Source: JACDCY01 sp964350145
GTDB taxonomy: Bacteria; Gemmatimonadota; Gemmatimonadetes; Gemmatimonadales; Gemmatimonadaceae
Assembly (NCBI GenBank): GCA_964350145.1
Contig: CAYGJL010000005.1
Location: 31,506-95,505, forward strand
Length of the DNA stretch: 64,000 nt
Reading direction: 5' to 3'
Positions within the stretch are counted from its first letter, which is position 1. Each line of letters starts with the position of its first letter. This document shows, piece after piece, positions 59,546 to 64,000 of the stretch. A model generated the notes under the pieces. It was not told the origin of the DNA. It was given only the letters and a program-made list of their open reading frames with translations, and made no database searches. The position numbers and the translations under genes are program-made.

Positions 59546-60033
59546 CACTTCTCCATTGCGATTGGCTCCGCCCGCAGCTCGCCACCGCGCACCGTCGCCC
59601 CGACGACGATCGCCGCCGCGATGAGCACGAGATTCTTGATGATGTACTGGCCTTCCATCGTCGGCGAATGCGGAAACGCGGTGAACGTCTCTGACGGGAA
59701 CAGCACGAGCGGCAACATGGTGCCCGGCATCTGCGCGAACAGCAGCAACAACGTCAGCCGGAGGAATCGCCCGAGCAGGAGTCCTACTCCGATCAGCGAC
59801 TCCCAGGTGGCCAGCAGCGGCAATCCGATTTCCGGCGTGACGATTCCCAAGGTAATTCGCTCGATGGTCCGCGCGGCAAGATCCGCCGCGGGACTCCAGC
59901 CCGGCACGAATTTGATCGCGCCGAACCAGAGAAAGACCACGCCCAGCGAGATTCGCGTGAGCGTGATCCCATGCCGGGCCATCCACGTCGTCAGGCGAAC
60001 GTCGATGGGCTCGAGCGGCGCGGGAAGCGTCAT
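59545..60033 (-). CDS. DoxX-like membrane protein
   Basis: This 162-residue protein has four hydrophobic helices (about 24-45, 65-85, 90-110 and 125-145), beginning RISLGVVFLWFGAIKF. It fits the DoxX/DUF417-like families linked to redox balance at the membrane. It starts in the stop of the deiodinase-like gene (ATGA) and is coupled to DUF885. The function is not established. Confidence 0.75.
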   Translation of the reverse strand: MTLPAPLEPIDVRLTTWMARHGITLTRISLGVVFLWFGAIKFVPGWSPAADLAARTIERITLGIVTPEIGLPLLATWESLIGVGLLLGRFLRLTLLLLFAQMPGTMLPLVLFPSETFTAFPHSPTMEGQYIIKNLVLIAAAIVVGATVRGGELRAEPIAMEK

Positions 60034-60680
60034 CGCCACACCGCGACGTCTTCCAGCGGCCGGCGCGCCAGATCGGGCACCATGGCATCCTCGGCCGGAT
60101 ACCCGACGGGCATCACCAGCATCGCCTTCTCGTTCACGGGCCGCTCGAGAAGTTCGGCGAGGAACGCCATCGGACTCGGCGTATGCGTCAGGGTTACGAG
60201 CCCCATCCTGTGCACCGCCGCTATGAAAAAACCCGCGGCGATGCCGCACGACTCCTGCGAGTAATAGTGAGTGCGTCGCGTGCCGTCCGCGCGCAGCCCA
60301 TACGATTGACGGAAGAGAACCACCACCCACGGCGCGTCGGTGAGATGCGCCTTGTGCTCGTCGGTCCCGAGCAGCGCGAGCGCCTCGAGCCATGCGTCCG
60401 GCGCCTTGCCGTGATAAAACGCGTGCTCCTCGCGCTCGGCGGCTTCGCGTATCCGGGTCTTCAGCTCCGCATTGGACACCGCCACGAAGGTCCATGGCTG
60501 CTGGTGCGCGCCGCTCGGCGCGGTAGCCGCGACACGTATCGCCAATTCGATTGCCTCTCGCGGTACCGGGTCGCGCGAGAAATGACGCGTCGTACGCCGC
60601 TTGCTCATCTCGGCGTAAAAGTCGCGGCCGCGCGCCAGCGTCTCTTCGAGCGGAACCCGGTCGAACGCCAATGGAATCAT
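60030..60680 (-). CDS. Iodotyrosine deiodinase-like nitroreductase-fold flavoprotein
   Basis: This 216-residue FMN protein has RRTTRHFSRDPVP, then AATAPSGAHQQPWTFV and HTPSP. The sequence follows mammalian iodotyrosine deiodinase (IYD) closely, including HYYSQE, GLVTLTHTP and VPDLARRPL. The IYD substrate residues E157, Y161 and K182 align with E85, Y89 and K110 at identical spacing (4 and 21). It may reductively dehalogenate halotyrosines. Other nitroreductase roles are possible. Confidence 0.8.
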   Translation of the reverse strand: MIPLAFDRVPLEETLARGRDFYAEMSKRRTTRHFSRDPVPREAIELAIRVAATAPSGAHQQPWTFVAVSNAELKTRIREAAEREEHAFYHGKAPDAWLEALALLGTDEHKAHLTDAPWVVVLFRQSYGLRADGTRRTHYYSQESCGIAAGFFIAAVHRMGLVTLTHTPSPMAFLAELLERPVNEKAMLVMPVGYPAEDAMVPDLARRPLEDVAVWR

Positions 60681-60699
60681 GGGCGGGCCCACGGCGAGG

Positions 60700-61923
60700 T
60701 CAGCCGGGTACTTCGCGTTCCGGCGGTTGAACCGCCTTCGTGCTCGCGCGCGCTGCCGCCGCCTGCAGAACCTGCTGGATGTCGATCCCGAGCGCGGAGC
60801 CAAGTCCTTCCATCGTTCTGTACGCGGCATTGATGCGCTGGTTCGCGGCGTTGGCGACGCCGTTGCCCGCGCCGCCATCCATCACGACGAGCCGGTCTAT
60901 CTCGATTCCCTTTACGGCCTCCACCGCGGTGCCGAGCAGCAGCGGGAGCTTCTCCGCCATGAACACCGCGAATCCATGCTCGCCGGCGCTGTTGATCTGT
61001 GAATAGAGGAGCTTGAGCACCTCGACCTGCGCCTTTCCATTCTCCAGTATCGGCGCCGCGTCCGCGCGCGCGCGCAGCTCCGCGGCCTTCCGGTTCGCCT
61101 CAGCCGGCTCGACGACGTCCGCGAGCAGGCGGCGCTTCTGCAACTCCACACGCTGGCTCTCGAGCTTCTGCTGCGCTTCGACTTCCGCGCGTTGCGCCTC
61201 GACGTCAGCGACACGCTCTGCCGTCTCTGCCTCTCTGTTCAGCTCCGCCTGCCGCTGCTTGGTCTCGGCCTGGTTCTGCGCTTCCGCGACTTCGGCCGAT
61301 CTGATTACCTGCGCGGTTTTTCCGCGCCCGACCGCCGCCAGGTATCCGACCTCGTCGGTGACGTTCTGAATCTTGAGCGTGTCGAGCTGGAGCCCGAGCT
61401 TCTGCAAATCCTGGTCTGCCTCCTGGAGCAGCTCGGCGGCGAACTTCAGCCGGTCCTCGTTGACCTCTTCTGGCGTCAGTGTCGCGACGACGCCGCGTAA
61501 GTTGGCCGACAGTGTCTCCTTAGCGAGCTCCTCGATCTCGCTTACTCTCTTGCCGAGCAGGCGCTCGACGCCGTTGTTGAACGTCGTTTCCGGCTCCGAC
61601 GCGACTTTGACGTTGGCGACGGCCTGAACCGACAAAGGAATGCCGCCCTTCGAGAACGCGTTCGTCACGTTCAGCTCGATCGGGATCGTGGAGAGTGGCA
61701 TCCAGGCGACCTGCTCCAGGATGGGGACGCGGATCGTGCGGCCGCCGATAACGGCGCGGTAGCCGACGCCGCGTCCGTCGGTCAGCATGCGGTTGCGGCC
61801 CGTGATGATGGCCGCCGAGTTCGGCGGCACGATGACCATCAGCGACTTGATCGTCAGCAGGAGAAGGCCGATCGCGCCGAGCACGACGCCCGCGGCGATC
61901 GCCGTTCCGAGAAACTCACCCAT
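60700..61923 (-). CDS. Flotillin-family protein
   Basis: This 407-residue protein has an N-terminal membrane helix (about 10-30), the Band 7 domain (IVPPNSAAIITGRNR, VRVPILEQVAWMPLSTIPIELNV) and a long Ala/Glu coiled coil (about 200-290, AETKQRQAELNREAE). It matches YuaG/FloT flotillins that form membrane microdomains. It overlaps the NfeD-like gene by 8 bp, the usual flotillin-NfeD pairing. Confidence 0.93.
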   Translation of the reverse strand: MGEFLGTAIAAGVVLGAIGLLLLTIKSLMVIVPPNSAAIITGRNRMLTDGRGVGYRAVIGGRTIRVPILEQVAWMPLSTIPIELNVTNAFSKGGIPLSVQAVANVKVASEPETTFNNGVERLLGKRVSEIEELAKETLSANLRGVVATLTPEEVNEDRLKFAAELLQEADQDLQKLGLQLDTLKIQNVTDEVGYLAAVGRGKTAQVIRSAEVAEAQNQAETKQRQAELNREAETAERVADVEAQRAEVEAQQKLESQRVELQKRRLLADVVEPAEANRKAAELRARADAAPILENGKAQVEVLKLLYSQINSAGEHGFAVFMAEKLPLLLGTAVEAVKGIEIDRLVVMDGGAGNGVANAANQRINAAYRTMEGLGSALGIDIQQVLQAAAARASTKAVQPPEREVPG

Positions 61924-62491
61924 TTCCGTCTCCTTCCGATTGTTTTGGCGGCGTTTCGTCCTGGAGCGCGATCGGGTCGATCGGCGTAACCAGCGCGGTG
62001 CCGTGATTCATCTCCACGACTACCACTGACGTCCCGAAGACATACCCGCCGGTAGCGGCATCGAATGGCCGGGCGAGCAGCTCGTGCACGCGGTCTCCAC
62101 GGTGGACCAACACCTTGCCGAGACCGCCTTCGCCCATCGCGACCGAGACCCGCCCCGTCAGCCCTACGAAGGTCTGCTCGGAATCCCTGTCGCCCGAGTT
62201 GGTCCTGCGAATGTATCCAAAAGTCGCGGACGCCAGTGCGGCGACGAGCACGCCGGCGGCAATCGCGATGGGGAGCACGAGGAGCGACGCCGCGCGCGTC
62301 CAGCTCCAGGAGAGGACGGCGCCCACGCCGCCGAAGACGAAGAGGAAATACGTCAGCGTCCGCAGCGAGAGATACTGCATCGGGTTCCCGCTGTCGAACC
62401 CGTCTACGTCAGCGTCGCTGTCCCCTCCAAGCAGGGAAAACAGCAGCAATCCGCCGCCCAGCAGAACCGCGAACAGGTAGAGAGAGAGCAC
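61916..62491 (-). CDS. NfeD-like membrane protein
   Basis: This 191-residue protein has hydrophobic helices at about 2-22, 48-65 and 70-92, then a small beta-barrel (OB-like) domain at about 107-165: GLTGRVSVAMGEGGLGKVLVHRG, ending GTSVVVVEMNHGTALV. The layout is that of the flotillin-associated NfeD (YuaF) protein. The start ATG at 62489-62491 is the only good one. It precedes flotillin in the operon. Confidence 0.88.
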   Translation of the reverse strand: MLSLYLFAVLLGGGLLLFSLLGGDSDADVDGFDSGNPMQYLSLRTLTYFLFVFGGVGAVLSWSWTRAASLLVLPIAIAAGVLVAALASATFGYIRRTNSGDRDSEQTFVGLTGRVSVAMGEGGLGKVLVHRGDRVHELLARPFDAATGGYVFGTSVVVVEMNHGTALVTPIDPIALQDETPPKQSEGDGNG

Positions 62492-62545
62492 CGAGCGAAG
62501 GTGCCGCGCCGGGCGGGGTTGCGCAACCGCCAGGCGCGCGAAGCG

Positions 62546-63826
62546 CTACGGCCTTGTCACCCCGGGTTTGGTCGCGAACACCTCGCTCCACCGGATTCGT
62601 CCCGTCAGCTGCATGGCGACGAACAGCGTCACGATCGAGCCGATGGTGATCGCCAGCCCGGTGAAGCCCTTGAAGAAGAACGCATACGAGAAAAGCACCA
62701 GATAGATAAACTGCGCCAGCGCCGCCTCCCGGAAGGCGAACTGCCGCCCGATCGCGAGTCGGAGATAGCTCACGACCAGGAAGATCGAGACCGCGGACGC
62801 GATGAGAAACGCCAGGTGGATGGAGATGTGGTCCACCAGGTACGCCAGTAGCAGGTGAAAGGAGAAGAACGCCGCCGCCAGGAAGGCGTAGTTCATCGGA
62901 TGGATGTCGATTCCGCGAATCGTGGTGATGAGGAAGATCACGGCGAAGAAAAAAAGCAGCGACACCGGCGCGAAGAGCGAGATCTCACCGGCGAGCGGCC
63001 CCGGCTGGAGCTTCTCGGGCATGTCCATGCCGATCTGGAAACCCGACAGGAGATTGCCGTAGCGCCACTTCAGGTCCCAGCCTCCGGCGCTTTTGGTTTT
63101 TTCGATCGGTGAGAGGGTGCTCTCGGGAAAGTCTATGTCCTCGAAGTCGGTCTTCATCCCGAGCTCGAAGTCGCGCACCTCCGCCACGTCGTTGCCGAGC
63201 ACGTAGCGCCACTGGTCGAGCCCCTGCGAGCGGTAGGACACGCCGAGCGTGACGGCCTCGCCCACGGGCACGCGCGCAAGCGCCATGATCGCCTGGTCGC
63301 GCGTCTCGTACGCTGCCGGCTGTCCATCAATGGTGACCTGCAGACTGTCGTAGATCGCCTGGGACGCCGGCAGCCGGAACTCGAGCACCACCGAGTCGGA
63401 TGCCGTCGTATTCCTGAAGCGGAACGTGCCGGCGAAGGAGACGCCGTACGTGCTGTACCAGAGCAGTCCCTTCTGTCGGTGGTCGAGATCGAACGCCACG
63501 GCCGCTCTCGTCTGGTCGAGCGCCAGCGGCACGCGAACGCGGACGGTCTCGGACCGCGTATCTGTGGTACCGGTCGGAGCCACCGCGATGTCGCGGGGCG
63601 CGTCCGGCGGCGGACGGCGCGACGCCTCGAGCACGCGCACTTCGATCCGCTCGGTGTAGGCGGACGGCGCCTGTTGCGCCTGCGCGGTTCCCCAGGTGGA
63701 TCCGACGCGGCCACGCAGGTGCTGGTCGGAGGACTGCGTCCGTTCGAAGATCGTGGCGCCGAGCAGCAGCCAGGCGGCAGTCGTGACGGCGAAGATGAAC
63801 GCGATGGCGAAGAGGCGCTTGCCCAT
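62546..63826 (-). CDS. CreD-like inner-membrane protein
   Basis: This 426-residue protein has an N-terminal helix (about 5-25), a large periplasmic region (about 30-300) and at least four C-terminal helices. The HPMNYAFLAAAFFSFHLLLAYLVDHISIHLAF stretch (around 62890-62800) and the following helices match the CreD inner-membrane family. CreD has no settled function. It heads the minus-strand operon with NfeD and flotillin. Confidence 0.78.
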   Translation of the reverse strand: MGKRLFAIAFIFAVTTAAWLLLGATIFERTQSSDQHLRGRVGSTWGTAQAQQAPSAYTERIEVRVLEASRRPPPDAPRDIAVAPTGTTDTRSETVRVRVPLALDQTRAAVAFDLDHRQKGLLWYSTYGVSFAGTFRFRNTTASDSVVLEFRLPASQAIYDSLQVTIDGQPAAYETRDQAIMALARVPVGEAVTLGVSYRSQGLDQWRYVLGNDVAEVRDFELGMKTDFEDIDFPESTLSPIEKTKSAGGWDLKWRYGNLLSGFQIGMDMPEKLQPGPLAGEISLFAPVSLLFFFAVIFLITTIRGIDIHPMNYAFLAAAFFSFHLLLAYLVDHISIHLAFLIASAVSIFLVVSYLRLAIGRQFAFREAALAQFIYLVLFSYAFFFKGFTGLAITIGSIVTLFVAMQLTGRIRWSEVFATKPGVTRP

Positions 63827-64000
63827 GGTAATCCGGTGAGGTTACCACGTAAGGTAAAGTACTTGGCGGTGTAAAGTCAACTGGGCGGGATTGGGTGAGC
63901 GGACGAACTTTGGTCTTGTTGCCTGCGATTGCGGACTGAGGACCGTGCGGCCTCAGCAGTTGTCTTGAAAGTCAAGGGGTGGTCAGCGCTACTTGAGCCT
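63827..64000. other. Gene-free upstream region of the CreD-like operon
   Basis: I see no start codon with a plausible frame in this 174 bp. It should hold the promoter of the minus-strand operon. No clear -35/-10 pair stands out. Confidence 0.4.

Noticed and set aside
1..64000. tRNA, rRNA, insertion sequences, prophage or toxin-antitoxin modules
   Set aside because: Looked for cloverleaf tails, transposase motifs and paired small genes; none seen by eye.

Overview
The window is high-GC DNA (roughly two-thirds G+C), densely coded and without tRNA, rRNA, IS or phage genes. Several features together suggest a Gram-negative soil or aquatic bacterium, most like the Gemmatimonadota. These are many lipoproteins and exported metallopeptidases (two M1, an M16 pair, M49, S41, DUF885), a type III glutamine synthetase, a possible menaquinone (futalosine) enzyme, Ku plus a PE-LIG-POL LigD, and an outer-membrane beta-barrel. 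The phylum is inferred, not proved.

Layout. 1-2.4 kb: the start of an Ig-like lipoprotein gene, a small membrane protein, and an ECF sigma/anti-sigma pair. 2.4-9 kb: glnN, a CBS protein, an MqnD-like protein, an acidic/basic H1-like protein, an alpha/beta hydrolase and a MerR-like regulator. 9-16.7 kb: a DUF4235 protein, a phospholipase D/cardiolipin synthase, a plasmid-type replication initiator, a CtpA protease, an SPFH protein and an M1 peptidase. 17-21.5 kb: a zinc-ribbon protein, a cold-shock protein, then ku and ligD (NHEJ repair). 21.5-34.5 kb: GH3 glycosidase, desaturase plus YggX-like protein, second M1 peptidase, aldo/keto reductase, second H1-like protein, and a minus-strand run of lipoprotein, phosphatase, Smr, Crp and hydrolase genes. 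34.5-41.5 kb: a complete arginine cluster, argC-argB-argD-argA on the minus strand with 4-nt start/stop overlaps, argR, and divergent argG-argH, with ARG-box-like operators at argC and argG. 41.5-52.8 kb: beta-barrel, HTH protein, cold-shock protein, ispG, alarmone hydrolase, fRMsr, MBL protein, degenerate BY-kinase-like protein, cupredoxin, VOC protein and M49 peptidase. 53-64 kb: the M16 pair divergent from murB, then a tightly packed minus-strand operon of CreD-like, NfeD, flotillin, iodotyrosine-deiodinase-like, DoxX-like, DUF885, amidase and ArsC-like genes.

The most unusual content is between the genes. Gene ends repeatedly carry long foldback elements of about 70-180 bp. I see at least six sequence families. 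In most of them the arms are built from degenerate tandem 7-nt units (for example AGCTGCC, GCTGTTG, GTGATTT, TAGTGAC). Many start at, overlap, or supply the stop codon of the adjacent gene. One distinct class keeps a conserved apical loop (GTGTTAGCGAGCGTAG) while its stems differ completely in sequence. In one case the two arms are separated by about 100 bp and flank the argR-argG operator region, so argR and argG have nearly the same leader. I have not seen this set described as such. It resembles in principle the heptanucleotide STRR repeats of cyanobacteria, but folded into hairpins.

All calls come from reading the sequence and from memory of protein families. No searches were run.
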